NCBI GenBank assembly: GCA_038131795.1
Contig: JAYPQE010000003.1
Span: 2,108,001-2,172,000, forward strand
Length of the DNA: 64,000 nt
Direction: 5' to 3'
Origin: Eutrophobius brisbanensis
Lineage (GTDB): Bacteria; Pseudomonadota; Gammaproteobacteria; Eutrophobiales; Eutrophobiaceae
Below are positions 34,968 through 44,625 of the stretch, in pieces. The notes beneath the pieces are model-generated. The model did not search any database. It was not told the DNA's origin and was given only the letters and a program-made list of their open reading frames with translations. Position 1 is the first letter of the stretch, and the number at the start of each line of letters is the position of its first letter. A program made the position numbers and the translations under genes.

Positions 34968-35858
34968 TCACATGTTATCTTTCACGTCGCTATGCTCCAT
35001 CAAGTAATACACTAATGTTGCTAGAAACAACCAAACTGATGCCATGAACCCCAGCCGGTAATCATGCTGGCTGACAAGAAATGGATATGAGTTGTCGGGT
35101 TGATATTCCAGCAGGTACCTGAAGATTTTTATTCCCGCCACCAGTCCTGCATGCAGGGCAATGCAATTGATAATGCTATTTTCCCGTATGCGCATCATGC
35201 CCAGCAGCAGGCCCAGTATGAAAAGCGAAACAAAGGCGTCGAGCTTATGCGTTGAAAATTGCGCGCTATAGGCATTAAAAAAACCTGCCGGCGCAGTTAA
35301 TAGATTAATCTTATCGGGTCCCGCTGGGACATCAAACTGTATGAAATGTACCCAGGCATAGACCAGGCTGGTCATGATGATGGCAATGGGTGGGGAAGAC
35401 TGCTTTTCCAGCCCCCGCAACAAGGCGCCACGAAACACGGTCTCTTCAAACATTGCGACAACTATGCCGGTACCAATGGCACCAATGACCAGTTTGGGTA
35501 GACTGGCGAGCATAAACTCTCTATGACTATGAATGTCATAAACATCAAAGGCATAGAGTGAACTGGCAAGCAATATGACAATAATCACCCCAAATGAAAA
35601 CGTAATGGTGCCCTCACGTTTTATTTTGTCTGTTGCCAGACGGTAACCCAGATTTTTAAACCCAGGACCATCTGCGAAATTTAGATAAAGCAGGGCTCCG
35701 ACAAGGCCAGTCAGCTGGGTTGAGAGGATTATGACATCCTGAAAATCGACCCCATTTACCAGGGTGATGGCCAGGTATAATGGATAGGCCAGAACAGCAC
35801 CGGCAAATAATGCGGTGACAAAGACCAGGATGAAGACCAGCACAGGCAGCATGGTCAT
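34968..35858 (-). CDS. CPBP-family intramembrane glutamic protease
   Basis: 296 residues, eight or so hydrophobic segments. The CPBP motif 1 is FEETVFRGALLRGLE (about 145-159), motif 2 includes YAWVHF, and motif 3 is CIALHAGLVAG. Members are Abi/Rce1-type membrane proteases; specific substrate unknown. It runs leftward downstream of the BepA-like gene. Confidence 0.85.
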   Translation of the reverse strand: MTMLPVLVFILVFVTALFAGAVLAYPLYLAITLVNGVDFQDVIILSTQLTGLVGALLYLNFADGPGFKNLGYRLATDKIKREGTITFSFGVIIVILLASSLYAFDVYDIHSHREFMLASLPKLVIGAIGTGIVVAMFEETVFRGALLRGLEKQSSPPIAIIMTSLVYAWVHFIQFDVPAGPDKINLLTAPAGFFNAYSAQFSTHKLDAFVSLFILGLLLGMMRIRENSIINCIALHAGLVAGIKIFRYLLEYQPDNSYPFLVSQHDYRLGFMASVWLFLATLVYYLMEHSDVKDNM

Positions 35859-35925
35859 ATTATCTTCTCAGGTGATCAGGATGTGACAGACGCCCATTCA
35901 TCATGGGATATTGAAATGTCAGGGG

Positions 35926-37419
35926 TTATCTTGTCAACTTCATGTTGCGTTCAATTCTCAATTCATCCTCAAGCTGACTGATCCTGGAGAGAATTTTTTC
36001 TTCCTGATAATAATCCGGTACCGGGTTGCGGCGGCGAATCAGATCTTTCAACAGCTGTATGGCAACCTGGGTTTCCCCGGACAGAAAATATACTTCTGCA
36101 TTAGCCATGCTGGATTCTATGATGTCTCCGGATTCCGCTTCAGCCTGCGCCAGGTAGGTGAAATATATAATGTCCGGTGTGTGGTATTTATCATAGTCTT
36201 CCAGAATCTCTATGGCATCATCCGGTCGTTTGGCCTTAATCAACGTGCTGGCATAATTGAGAATTAATGGGCGATAGTCAGGAAACAGCCGTTCCATGTC
36301 GGCATAAATGGCAATGGCCTCATTAAACTGGCCTCTTTCAACCTCAACATCGGCGCGGGCCAGCATATAGGAAGTATTGTTTTTGTCCCGGGCCAGTAAT
36401 TCATCCAGTAATTTTGCTGCCATATCAAAATCCCGGTTCTCAAGGTGCGCCAGGGCAAGACCATATTTTAGAATGTGGGCATCATCTGTGAACTGGCCTT
36501 TTTGTAACGCAGTGCTGTATTGATCAATTGCCAGTTTCGGCTCAGCAAACGCACGAACGATTAACTTGGTACGTACCAGCTTATAGGTATTGCTTTCGTG
36601 AAAAGAATCAAACGGTATAGATGCATCCACCCTGGCAAGGGAGTCGGCGATTCGGTTTATGGTTAACGGGTGGGTGCGTAAAAACTCCGGGGCCTGTGCT
36701 GTATACCGGCTGTTCTTTTGTAGTTTTTCAAAAAAGCTTGGCATGCCGCGAGGATTAAAGTCAGCGCGTTCCAATAGTTGCATGCCTACCCGGTCAGCTT
36801 CCTCTTCATTGCTGCGGGTGAAGTTTATCTGGGTCTGGACCATAGCGCCCTGCACCGCAGACATGGCCGCCACACCGGCATCTGAGCTCTGGGTGGCAAG
36901 CAGGATGGCCCCCAGCATGGCCGCCATCATGGGGATGCTCATGCTCTGGCTCATCTGAACAGATCGTGCCATGTGGCGCTGGGTGACGTGTGCAATTTCA
37001 TGGGCCACTACCCCGGCCAACTCACTTTCGGTCTCAGAGTTAATAATGGTCCCGGTATTGATGCCAACAATCCCGCCGGGAGCAGCAAATGCATTTATGT
37101 TGGTATCATTGATGATAAAGAAGGTGAATAACTGGCTGGTATTATCACTCTGTGCCACCAGCCGGTAGCCTATAGACTGGATATAGGTCTCAACTTCAGG
37201 GTCATTGACGATATCCGCTTGGCGGCGTATCTGGTTTAAAAAGGCCTGGCCAAGGCGGCGTTCAAATTCAGGGCGAAGAATATTACCGGTAGGATCCCCC
37301 ATATCAGGGAGATCCAGCGTGGTGACAGCACTGGCGTATAGCCCGGGCAACAAGGTCAGAAAAAACACTTTCCAGAACAGGTTACTTAGGCGTTGTCTGA
37401 CTCGGTGTGGTGATCTCAT
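35926..37419 (-). CDS. BepA-like M48 metalloprotease with TPR domain
   Basis: 497 residues. Signal peptide (about 1-31), M48 domain with zinc motif HEIAH (140-144) and third ligand region NEEEADRVGMQLL (about 205), membrane-apposed Met-rich helix between them, and C-terminal TPR repeats (about 310-470). This is the BepA (YfgC) architecture, a periplasmic chaperone/protease for LptD and other outer-membrane proteins. Stand-alone, divergent from the PPi-PFK gene. Confidence 0.92.
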   Translation of the reverse strand: MRSPHRVRQRLSNLFWKVFFLTLLPGLYASAVTTLDLPDMGDPTGNILRPEFERRLGQAFLNQIRRQADIVNDPEVETYIQSIGYRLVAQSDNTSQLFTFFIINDTNINAFAAPGGIVGINTGTIINSETESELAGVVAHEIAHVTQRHMARSVQMSQSMSIPMMAAMLGAILLATQSSDAGVAAMSAVQGAMVQTQINFTRSNEEEADRVGMQLLERADFNPRGMPSFFEKLQKNSRYTAQAPEFLRTHPLTINRIADSLARVDASIPFDSFHESNTYKLVRTKLIVRAFAEPKLAIDQYSTALQKGQFTDDAHILKYGLALAHLENRDFDMAAKLLDELLARDKNNTSYMLARADVEVERGQFNEAIAIYADMERLFPDYRPLILNYASTLIKAKRPDDAIEILEDYDKYHTPDIIYFTYLAQAEAESGDIIESSMANAEVYFLSGETQVAIQLLKDLIRRRNPVPDYYQEEKILSRISQLEDELRIERNMKLTR

Positions 37420-37565
37420 AACTGGTAGAGTCTCGTTTTCGCTCCTGGGTTCCGAAGCATAATAATATATAATGTCCGGCTATCATCTAGATAACGTTAC
37501 ACGATAAAGTTTAGCATACACGCCATAATAAACACTGGTAGCAACAAAAACAGGAGAGAACAAAG

Positions 37566-38831
37566 ATGTCAGAGGTAAAAAATGCCTTTTATGCCCAGTC
37601 AGGCGGTGTTACCGCAGTGATTAATGCCAGTGCCTGCGGTGTTATCCAGACAGCAAGACAGAACCCGGACAAGATAGGCAATGTGTTTGCTGGCAGGAAC
37701 GGGATAATTGGCGCATTGACTGAAGACCTCATTGATACCAGCCAGGAATCTGATGCTACCATTGCAGCATTGAGACATACACCATCAGGCGCCTTTGGTT
37801 CCTGCCGCTATAAACTCAAAGGGCTGGAGGAAAACAGGGCGGAATATGAGCGTTTGATAGAGGTATTTAAGGCCCATAATATTGGTTATTTTTTCTATAA
37901 CGGCGGCGGTGATTCTGCCGATACCTGTCATAAGGTCTCGCAATTATCAGAGACCATGGGATTCCCAATCCAGGCGGTCCATGTCCCCAAGACAGTGGAC
38001 AATGACCTGCCCATTACCGATAACTGCCCGGGATTCGGGTCCGTTGCTAAATATATTGCTGTCTCTACCCGTGAGGCTTCATTCGACGTGGCCTCCATGT
38101 CATTGACCTCTACCAAGGTATTTGTCATTGAGGTGATGGGGCGACACGCAGGGTGGATTGCCGCTGCCGGCGGTCTGGCGTCCGATGATGAGTGTGATAT
38201 TCCCGTGGTGATTCTGTTTCCGGAGATTGAGTTTGATCAACAGCGCTTTTTGGGCAGGGTCAAGGACAATGTGGAGAAGTTCGGGTATTGCTCTGTGGTG
38301 GTCTCAGAGGGGGCAAAATGGTCTGATGGCAAGTTCCTGGCAGAGCAGGGTACCCGTGACGCCTTTGGCCACGCCCAGCTGGGGGGCGCGGCCCCGGTTG
38401 TGGCCAATATGGTCAAGGACGCACTGGGATATAAATATCATTGGGCGGTTGCAGATTACCTGCAGCGTGCCTCTAGGCATATCGCCTCCAGGACTGATGT
38501 GGACCAGGCCTATGCCCTGGGTAAGGCGGCGGTGGAATTTTGCCTGCAGGGTGAAAATGCCATTATGCCCACCATTGTCAGGACGTCTGATGAACCCTAT
38601 GCCTGGGAGGTGGGTAAGGCCAACCTGTCAGATGTGGCCAATGTGGAAAAATTCATGCCCAGAGACTTTATTACCGAGGACGGTTTTGGGATTACCGCAG
38701 ATTGTCGCCGCTATCTGGCCCCTTTGATCCAGGGTGAAGACTATCCCCCTTATGAGTCTGGTCTGCCTCGGTATGTACGATTGAAAAATATGGCTGTGGA
38801 GAAAAAACTGAATTCAACCTTTGAAATCTGA
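37566..38831 (+). CDS. Pyrophosphate-dependent 6-phosphofructokinase
   Basis: 421 residues with an AGGAGAG ribosome site. PFK-family motifs: YNGGGDSADT at the phosphoryl-donor loop, PKTVDNDLPITDNCPGFG (substrate loop) and EVMGRHAGWIAA. The donor loop and PKTVDND pattern resemble PPi-dependent rather than ATP-dependent enzymes. The adjacent proton-pumping pyrophosphatase supports this. The enzyme interconverts fructose 6-phosphate and fructose 1,6-bisphosphate reversibly; in methylotrophs and chemoautotrophs it can regenerate PPi. Confidence 0.85.
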   Translation: MSEVKNAFYAQSGGVTAVINASACGVIQTARQNPDKIGNVFAGRNGIIGALTEDLIDTSQESDATIAALRHTPSGAFGSCRYKLKGLEENRAEYERLIEVFKAHNIGYFFYNGGGDSADTCHKVSQLSETMGFPIQAVHVPKTVDNDLPITDNCPGFGSVAKYIAVSTREASFDVASMSLTSTKVFVIEVMGRHAGWIAAAGGLASDDECDIPVVILFPEIEFDQQRFLGRVKDNVEKFGYCSVVVSEGAKWSDGKFLAEQGTRDAFGHAQLGGAAPVVANMVKDALGYKYHWAVADYLQRASRHIASRTDVDQAYALGKAAVEFCLQGENAIMPTIVRTSDEPYAWEVGKANLSDVANVEKFMPRDFITEDGFGITADCRRYLAPLIQGEDYPPYESGLPRYVRLKNMAVEKKLNSTFEI

Positions 38832-38971
38832 ACCTATTTCCTGGAAACAATGGAAAAGTGCTGGTTTTTCAACGGCATAATCAGTAAACTAGCGGCCTTT
38901 TCAAGCGTGGGGCCCCCAGGGGTTGGTCCCGCCATAATAATTTTGTGACCCATTCTTAAAGAGGAATAATT

Positions 38972-40999
38972 ATGTCATTTTTAGTATTTTCGCTCGCTTG
39001 CGGTATTTTTGCAGTGGTTTATGGGGCCTGGTCTGTGCTGTGGATATTAAAGCAGCCGGAAGGAAATGAACGGATGCGAGAGATCGCCCTGGCTGTTCAG
39101 CAGGGGGCATCGGCCTATCTCAATCGCCAGTACACCACAATTGCAATAGTTGGTGTAGTTTTATGTCTCGCCATGGGGATTGCCCTGGACTGGTATACCG
39201 CCATTGGCTTTCTCATTGGCGCCGTGTTCTCAGGTGCGGCTGGATACATCGGTATGAATATCTCGGTGCGTTCAAACCTGAGGACTGCAGAAGCAGCAAA
39301 TAGCGGTCTCAATGCCGCCCTTAAAGTTGCGTTTCGCGGTGGCGCGATTACCGGTATGCTGGTGGTTGGCCTTGGATTACTGGGTGTCGCAGGCTATTAC
39401 GCCATCTTGACCAGTATGGGCCTGTCACTGGATGAGACGCTGCACGCCCTGGTTGGTCTGGCCTTCGGCAGCTCGCTGATCTCCATCTTTGCCCGGTTGG
39501 GCGGTGGAATCTTCACCAAGGGCGCGGACGTGGGTGCTGACCTGGTGGGTAAAGTTGAAGCCGGAATTCCTGAAGATGACCCAAGAAATCCCGCAGTGAT
39601 TGCCGATAACGTGGGTGATAACGTTGGTGACTGTGCCGGGATGGCCGCTGACCTGTTTGAGACCTATGCAGTGACGGTGATCGCCACCATGTTGCTGGGT
39701 GGCCTGATGATGCAAGGCGTCGGTGAAAATGCAATTTTATACCCGCTGGTCCTGGGAGGTGTATCTATTATCGCCTCTGTCATCGGTACATTCTTTGTCA
39801 GCTCCAAGGAGGGTGGTTCCATCATGGGTGCCCTGTATAAAGGCTTGATTGTTGCAGGTGTTCTGTCAGCCATTGGCTTTTATTTTGTGTCAGACAAGAT
39901 GATGGGTGATCAGGCAGGCGCACTGTTTGGCTGTACCCTTATTGGTCTGGTATTAACGGCCGCCATGGTCTGGATCACCGAGTACTACACCGGTACTGAA
40001 TTCGCCCCGGTCAAACATATTGCTGCGGCGTCCACCACCGGTGATGCCACCAACATTATTGCCGGTCTTGGAATCTCCATGAAATCCACCGCCTGGCCGG
40101 TTTTGGCAGTGTGTGCCAGTATCTGGGGTGCGTATGAACTGGCAGGGCTATATGGACTGGCCATTGCGGCCACCTCAATGCTGTCCATGGCGGGTATTAT
40201 TGTGGCCCTGGATGCCTACGGACCCATTACCGATAACGCCGGCGGTATCGCCGAAATGGCCCAGCTGGACGAGAAGATCAGAAATATTACCGACCCACTG
40301 GATGCCGTAGGGAATACCACCAAGGCAGTGACCAAAGGCTATGCCATTGGTTCGGCAGGTCTGGCGGCCCTGGTGTTATTTGCTGACTTTACCCATAGTC
40401 TGGAGACGGCAGGCATTATGGTTGAGTTTCGTCTTAATGATCCTGCTGTGATTATTGGTCTGTTTATTGGCGGCCTGGTGCCTTACCTGTTTGCAGCCAT
40501 GGCCATGGAGGCCGTGGGCCGTGCCGCAGGTTCTGTCGTTATTGAAGTAAGAAGACAGTTCAAGGAAATATCAGGCATTATGGAGGGGACCACAAAACCG
40601 GACTATTCCCGTGCTGTTGATTTATTGACCAAAGCGGCGATTAAAGAAATGATTGTGCCGTCCTTACTCCCCGTACTGGTGCCGGTCGTTGTGGCATTCG
40701 GTATGGGTGCGCTGATGGGCGAAGGCGCCGGCGCCAAGGCCTTAGGTGGACTGCTGGTTGGGACCATTGTCACCGGTATCTTCGTTGCTATCTCCATGAC
40801 CGTGGGTGGTGGTGCCTGGGACAATGCCAAGAAGTATATCGAAGACGGTAATCATGGCGGTAAAGGCAGCGAGGCACACAAGGCATCGGTGACCGGTGAC
40901 ACCGTGGGCGATCCATACAAGGACACCGCCGGCCCTGCAGTTAACCCGCTGATTAAGATTATTAATATTGTTGCGTTGTTGATAGTACCGTTACTTTAA
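38972..40999 (+). CDS. hppA: HppA, K+-independent H+-translocating pyrophosphatase
   Basis: 675 residues, about 16 membrane helices. Substrate-site signatures DVGADLVGKVEAGIPEDDPRN and DNVGDNVGDCAGMAADLFE are intact. At the determinant of potassium dependence the sequence is GNTTKAVTKGYA: lysine after GNTT marks the K+-independent, H+-pumping subclass. It couples PPi hydrolysis to proton export, or runs in reverse. Located 140 bp after PPi-PFK on the same strand, with a terminator directly after it. Confidence 0.96.
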   Translation: MSFLVFSLACGIFAVVYGAWSVLWILKQPEGNERMREIALAVQQGASAYLNRQYTTIAIVGVVLCLAMGIALDWYTAIGFLIGAVFSGAAGYIGMNISVRSNLRTAEAANSGLNAALKVAFRGGAITGMLVVGLGLLGVAGYYAILTSMGLSLDETLHALVGLAFGSSLISIFARLGGGIFTKGADVGADLVGKVEAGIPEDDPRNPAVIADNVGDNVGDCAGMAADLFETYAVTVIATMLLGGLMMQGVGENAILYPLVLGGVSIIASVIGTFFVSSKEGGSIMGALYKGLIVAGVLSAIGFYFVSDKMMGDQAGALFGCTLIGLVLTAAMVWITEYYTGTEFAPVKHIAAASTTGDATNIIAGLGISMKSTAWPVLAVCASIWGAYELAGLYGLAIAATSMLSMAGIIVALDAYGPITDNAGGIAEMAQLDEKIRNITDPLDAVGNTTKAVTKGYAIGSAGLAALVLFADFTHSLETAGIMVEFRLNDPAVIIGLFIGGLVPYLFAAMAMEAVGRAAGSVVIEVRRQFKEISGIMEGTTKPDYSRAVDLLTKAAIKEMIVPSLLPVLVPVVVAFGMGALMGEGAGAKALGGLLVGTIVTGIFVAISMTVGGGAWDNAKKYIEDGNHGGKGSEAHKASVTGDTVGDPYKDTAGPAVNPLIKIINIVALLIVPLL

Positions 41000-41026
41000 G
41001 ATCAATATACGTAAGATGTAATACGA

Positions 41027-41054
41027 GGGGCAACCTTATGGGTTGCCCCTTTTT
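41027..41054 (+). terminator. Rho-independent terminator of hppA
   Basis: Perfect 9-bp stem GGGGCAACC (41027-41035) / GGTTGCCCC (41041-41049), 5-base loop, followed by TTTTT. It lies 28 bp after the hppA stop and at the end of the convergent maf gene. Confidence 0.92.
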
Positions 41055-41616
41055 ATTTGAGTTCCAGGCCTGACTGTTGCAATAGCTGCCGGGTCTCTTT
41101 TAGCGGCAGTCCCATGACGCTGGAGTAACTTCCATCCAACCGATCGATGAAGCCAGCACCTGCATCCTGCACACCGTAAGCGCCGGCCTTGTCCAGGGGC
41201 GCGCAGGTCTTACAATACCAGCGCCTTTCCTGTTCAGAGATCTCCCTGAATGTCACGAGATTTGTGGTGACAACAGATAATGCGTCTTTTCCGTGGACGA
41301 TTACCACGGAGATGACCTTATGAGTCCTATCAGACAATTCACCAAGGATTGATACCGCGTTTTCTTCATCTGTCGGTTTGCCTATGATGTTATTGTCCAG
41401 TATCACCTCGGTGTCAGCAGCCACAATAATGTCTTCATCATTGGTCCGTTTTTTTGCAGCTGCCGCCTTGTCCGTGGCTACCCTGAGGACATACTCGTCC
41501 GGTGGCTCCCCGGGCTGAGGGACTTCCTCCACATCAACATCAAGCACTTTAAAGTCAGGGGTGATCCTGCCTAGCAGCTCTTTTCGCCGGGGAGATTTTG
41601 AGGCAAGGTAAAGCAT
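41053..41616 (-). CDS. maf: Maf-family nucleotide pyrophosphatase
   Basis: 187 residues. N-terminal LYLASKSPRRKELLGRI and later VAADTEVILDN are typical of Maf proteins, which hydrolyse non-canonical or UTP/TTP nucleotides. Whether it is the YhdE or YceF type cannot be decided. Last gene of the rsfS-rlmH-maf run. Confidence 0.92.
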   Translation of the reverse strand: MLYLASKSPRRKELLGRITPDFKVLDVDVEEVPQPGEPPDEYVLRVATDKAAAAKKRTNDEDIIVAADTEVILDNNIIGKPTDEENAVSILGELSDRTHKVISVVIVHGKDALSVVTTNLVTFREISEQERRWYCKTCAPLDKAGAYGVQDAGAGFIDRLDGSYSSVMGLPLKETRQLLQQSGLELK

Positions 41617-41714
41617 TTAATGATGAGTAAGGGGCGAGGAGTTAGAAGTTAGAAGAATTCAATATTGTAATAGCACAATGGTTTTTCACGTTATACCTAT
41701 CTTTTAATTTTTTT

Positions 41715-42188
41715 CTAGTCCCTGTGATAGGGGTGTCCCTTCAGTATACAAAACGCCCGGTACAACTGCTCAACCAGCATGACCCTGACCATGGCATGGG
41801 GCAGGGTCAGGTCAGATAATGACCAGGTTTCATTTGCGGTAGACTTAATGGCGGCATCAAGGCCGTCGGGACCGCCTATGATAAAACAAACAGGCTGGTT
41901 CATGACTGTCCATTCATCCAGTTTGTCTGCGATATTATGTGTGGTCTTGCTCTTGCCTTTTTCATCCAGGGCAATGGTATAACTGTTTTTGGGGATGGCC
42001 TTGAGTATGGTATCTGCTTCCTGTTTTTTGACCTTGTCCAGATCAGACTGTTTTGTGCGATCACCTGGGGGAACATCAATTAAATTTACTGACGTATCAC
42101 CGGAAAGCCGCTTACTGTATTCATTGACTGCATTTTCAACCCAGGCAGGGGGGCGTTTGATAACAGAAACTATCGATATTACTCTCAA
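41715..42188 (-). CDS. rlmH: RlmH, 23S rRNA pseudouridine-1915 N3-methyltransferase
   Basis: 157 residues, SPOUT methyltransferase with the C-terminal knot FIIGGPDGLD and SLSDLTLPHAMVRVMLVEQLYRA, plus the terminal HPYHRD. Its ATG overlaps the rsfS stop by 4 bp. The pair is conserved across bacteria. Confidence 0.97.
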   Translation of the reverse strand: MRVISIVSVIKRPPAWVENAVNEYSKRLSGDTSVNLIDVPPGDRTKQSDLDKVKKQEADTILKAIPKNSYTIALDEKGKSKTTHNIADKLDEWTVMNQPVCFIIGGPDGLDAAIKSTANETWSLSDLTLPHAMVRVMLVEQLYRAFCILKGHPYHRD

Positions 42189-42532
42189 TGTCCCGTCGCT
42201 TTTGCGTCGGTTGTGTCCTGGGCCCAGAGTTTTTCCAGTTGATAATACTCACGTATGGCCGGTTGCATGACATGGACAACGACGTTTCCAAGGTCAATTA
42301 AAATCCACTCGCCCTGTTGATAGCCCTCTGAGCCAATAACTTCGATATTCTTATCCTTTGCCGCTTCAATGGTCTTGTCGGCAAGCGATTTTACGTGGCG
42401 GGACGAGCGTCCTGAGGCAATGATCATATTGTCCGTGATAGATGTGATATTGCTAACATCCAGGACAGTGATATCACTGGCTTTCATGTCTTCCAGGGTG
42501 GTTACCGCCAACTTACATACATCTACTGTCAT
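42185..42532 (-). CDS. rsfS: RsfS, ribosomal silencing factor
   Basis: 115 residues of the Iojap/RsfS family, with ITDNMIIASGRSSRHVKSLAD and GEWILIDLGNVVVHVM. It binds ribosomal protein L14 and blocks subunit joining in starvation. Between nadD (6 bp upstream) and rlmH (4 bp overlap). Confidence 0.96.
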   Translation of the reverse strand: MTVDVCKLAVTTLEDMKASDITVLDVSNITSITDNMIIASGRSSRHVKSLADKTIEAAKDKNIEVIGSEGYQQGEWILIDLGNVVVHVMQPAIREYYQLEKLWAQDTTDAKATGH

Positions 42533-42538
42533 TAGTCC

Positions 42539-43177
42539 TTATCCATAAATTTTGTGTGTCGTTATATAGTGAATCACCGCATCTGGCAACAGGTAGTCCA
42601 CGGGGGTTCCCTGTGCAAGCAGGTGACGAATACGGCTGGAAGAAATATCCAGCAAGGGGATGTCTATCATCCTTATTTTACCCGCAGGTGTGTTTGCCAG
42701 TTGGGCATTGTCATTAGTTAATCTGGTTTTCAGTAATTGATTTAGCTGAGCATTCGTTATTTCGTGATGGCTGTCCGGCCGGTTGGTAATAATAAGGTTT
42801 GCCATTTCAGGTATGCGTTGCCATTGTCTCCAGTCATCAAAGTGGATAAAGGCGTCCATTCCCATAATAAGACACAGTGACTCATTCGGGTGTAGTTGGC
42901 GAAGGAGCTGTAATGTATCCACCATATATGAAGTCTCATCGCGCTCAAGCTCAACATTAGAGATTTCAAAGCGGCTGTTGGTTGAAGTGGCAAGTGACAA
43001 CATGGCTTTGCGCTGTTGAGCGCTGGCAATCAGGGGGTCCCTGTGTGCCGGAATGTTTAAGGGCACAAATATGACTTTTTCCAGCCCAATGGCCTCTATA
43101 CATTCCATGGCGAGGCGCAGGTGACCAAAATGAACAGGGTCAAAAGACCCGCCGAGAATACCTATGGGTTTAGGCAT
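42539..43177 (-). CDS. nadD: NadD, nicotinate-nucleotide adenylyltransferase
   Basis: 212 residues. Nucleotidyltransferase motif GILGGSFDPVHFGHL at the N-terminus and SSSRIRHLLAQG near the C-terminus. Makes deamido-NAD from nicotinate mononucleotide. With nadA and nrtR this is the third NAD gene of the window; no NrtR-like dyad was noticed upstream of it. Confidence 0.96.
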   Translation of the reverse strand: MPKPIGILGGSFDPVHFGHLRLAMECIEAIGLEKVIFVPLNIPAHRDPLIASAQQRKAMLSLATSTNSRFEISNVELERDETSYMVDTLQLLRQLHPNESLCLIMGMDAFIHFDDWRQWQRIPEMANLIITNRPDSHHEITNAQLNQLLKTRLTNDNAQLANTPAGKIRMIDIPLLDISSSRIRHLLAQGTPVDYLLPDAVIHYITTHKIYG

Positions 43178-43287
43178 GGGTGTAATATGAAAAGCAGGAA
43201 ATTAAACGCAAGGTAAAAGTGGATGAGAACATACGAGGTTTAAAGGAATTGATAATTACAGGCTTTTTATTTTTCACTTCTAACTTC

Positions 43288-44541
43288 TTATTCCCTTATG
43301 TGTCCATCGCCTATCACTATATACTTCTGTGATGTCAGTCCTTCCAGTCCCACAGGGCCACGGGCATGGAACTTGTCGGTGCTGATCCCTATCTCAGCGC
43401 CCAGGCCGTATTCATAACCGTCTGCAAACCGTGTAGAGGCATTAACGATAACCGAACTGGAGTCGACGTTGTTAAGAAACGTCCTGGCGGCATGCAGGTC
43501 TTCGGTAACAATGGCATCGGTATGCCTGGAGCCGTATTTCTCTATATGTTCCATGGCGTCTTCTATACCACTGACAATCTTAAGAGACATAATGGCCGCG
43601 AGATGTTCTGTTGCATAGTCTGCATCAGTGGCCGCTTTGATGTCACTTAAAATGGCCTGAGATTTTTCACAACCACGGATCTCTACGCCTTTATTTTTCA
43701 GTATGGGGCCCAGTCTGGCCAGGACCTGCTCAGCGACAGAGTCAGCAATCAATAGCGATTCCATGGCATTGCATACACCGTATCTATTGGTCTTGGCATT
43801 GAAGGCAATATCGATGGCCTTTTCAATGTCTGCCTTATGGTCTATGTAAACATGACAAATACCATCCAGGTGTTTGATTACAGGCATCCTGGCCTGTTCG
43901 GTCACTCTTTCAATAAGGCCTTTGCCGCCCCTTGGAATAATGACATCGATATAGTCCGGTAACTGCAACATGGTACCCACGGCCTCTCTGTCTGTGGTCT
44001 CTATGACCTGTACCGCATCGGTGGGAAGGCTGCATTCGTTCAGGCCCTGGCGCAGACAGTCAGCGATGGCCTGGTTGGAATGAATGGCCTCCGATCCGCC
44101 GCGTAAAATAGTGGCGTTACCGGATTTCAGGCACAGCCCTGCGGCATCGGCAGTTACATTGGGCCTGGACTCATAAATAATCCCTACCACGCCCAATGGG
44201 ACCCGCATCTTGCCCACCTGTATGCCGGTTGGACGATAATTCATATCAGTTACTTCACCTACGGGGTCAGCCAGCGATGCAATCTGGCGCAGGCCGTCGG
44301 CCATGGCCTCTATCCTTGCCTGGGTTAGCTCCAGTCTATCCAGCATGGCCGGGTCAATATTGTCTCTGGCCGCGGTCATATCTTTTGCATTAACCTCGGC
44401 AAGGGTATCGGCTCGATCAAGGATAATGTCCGCGATCCGCAGTAATGCCGCATTCTTTGCACTGGTTTGGACCCGCGCCATTTCCCGGGCGGCCTTTCGT
44501 GCCCGTTGAGCTACTTCAGTTATATAGTCGTTTACGTTCAT
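43288..44541 (-). CDS. proA: ProA, glutamate-5-semialdehyde dehydrogenase
   Basis: 417 residues, aldehyde-dehydrogenase fold. Catalytic Cys in NRYGVCNAMESLLI; cofactor loop near IIYESRPNVTADA; GGKGLIERVTEQARMPVIKHLDG. Second step of proline synthesis. Sits between holA and nadD, as in several Gammaproteobacteria. Confidence 0.97.
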   Translation of the reverse strand: MNVNDYITEVAQRARKAAREMARVQTSAKNAALLRIADIILDRADTLAEVNAKDMTAARDNIDPAMLDRLELTQARIEAMADGLRQIASLADPVGEVTDMNYRPTGIQVGKMRVPLGVVGIIYESRPNVTADAAGLCLKSGNATILRGGSEAIHSNQAIADCLRQGLNECSLPTDAVQVIETTDREAVGTMLQLPDYIDVIIPRGGKGLIERVTEQARMPVIKHLDGICHVYIDHKADIEKAIDIAFNAKTNRYGVCNAMESLLIADSVAEQVLARLGPILKNKGVEIRGCEKSQAILSDIKAATDADYATEHLAAIMSLKIVSGIEDAMEHIEKYGSRHTDAIVTEDLHAARTFLNNVDSSSVIVNASTRFADGYEYGLGAEIGISTDKFHARGPVGLEGLTSQKYIVIGDGHIRE

Positions 44542-44625
44542 TTTTCAGTCTGGTGAAGCCATTCCCGGGTCTTATAAGACGCCTCAGCCCGGCAATGATT
44601 CAGTTTTGTTGTGACTCTGAGTTTG

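Noticed and set aside
41644..43288. 12-bp inverted copies of AGAAGTTAGAAG flanking rlmH-rsfS-nadD (41644-41655 and 43277-43288)
   Set aside because: Low-complexity sequence, one copy overlapping the proA stop; no target duplication or transposase, so not called a mobile element.
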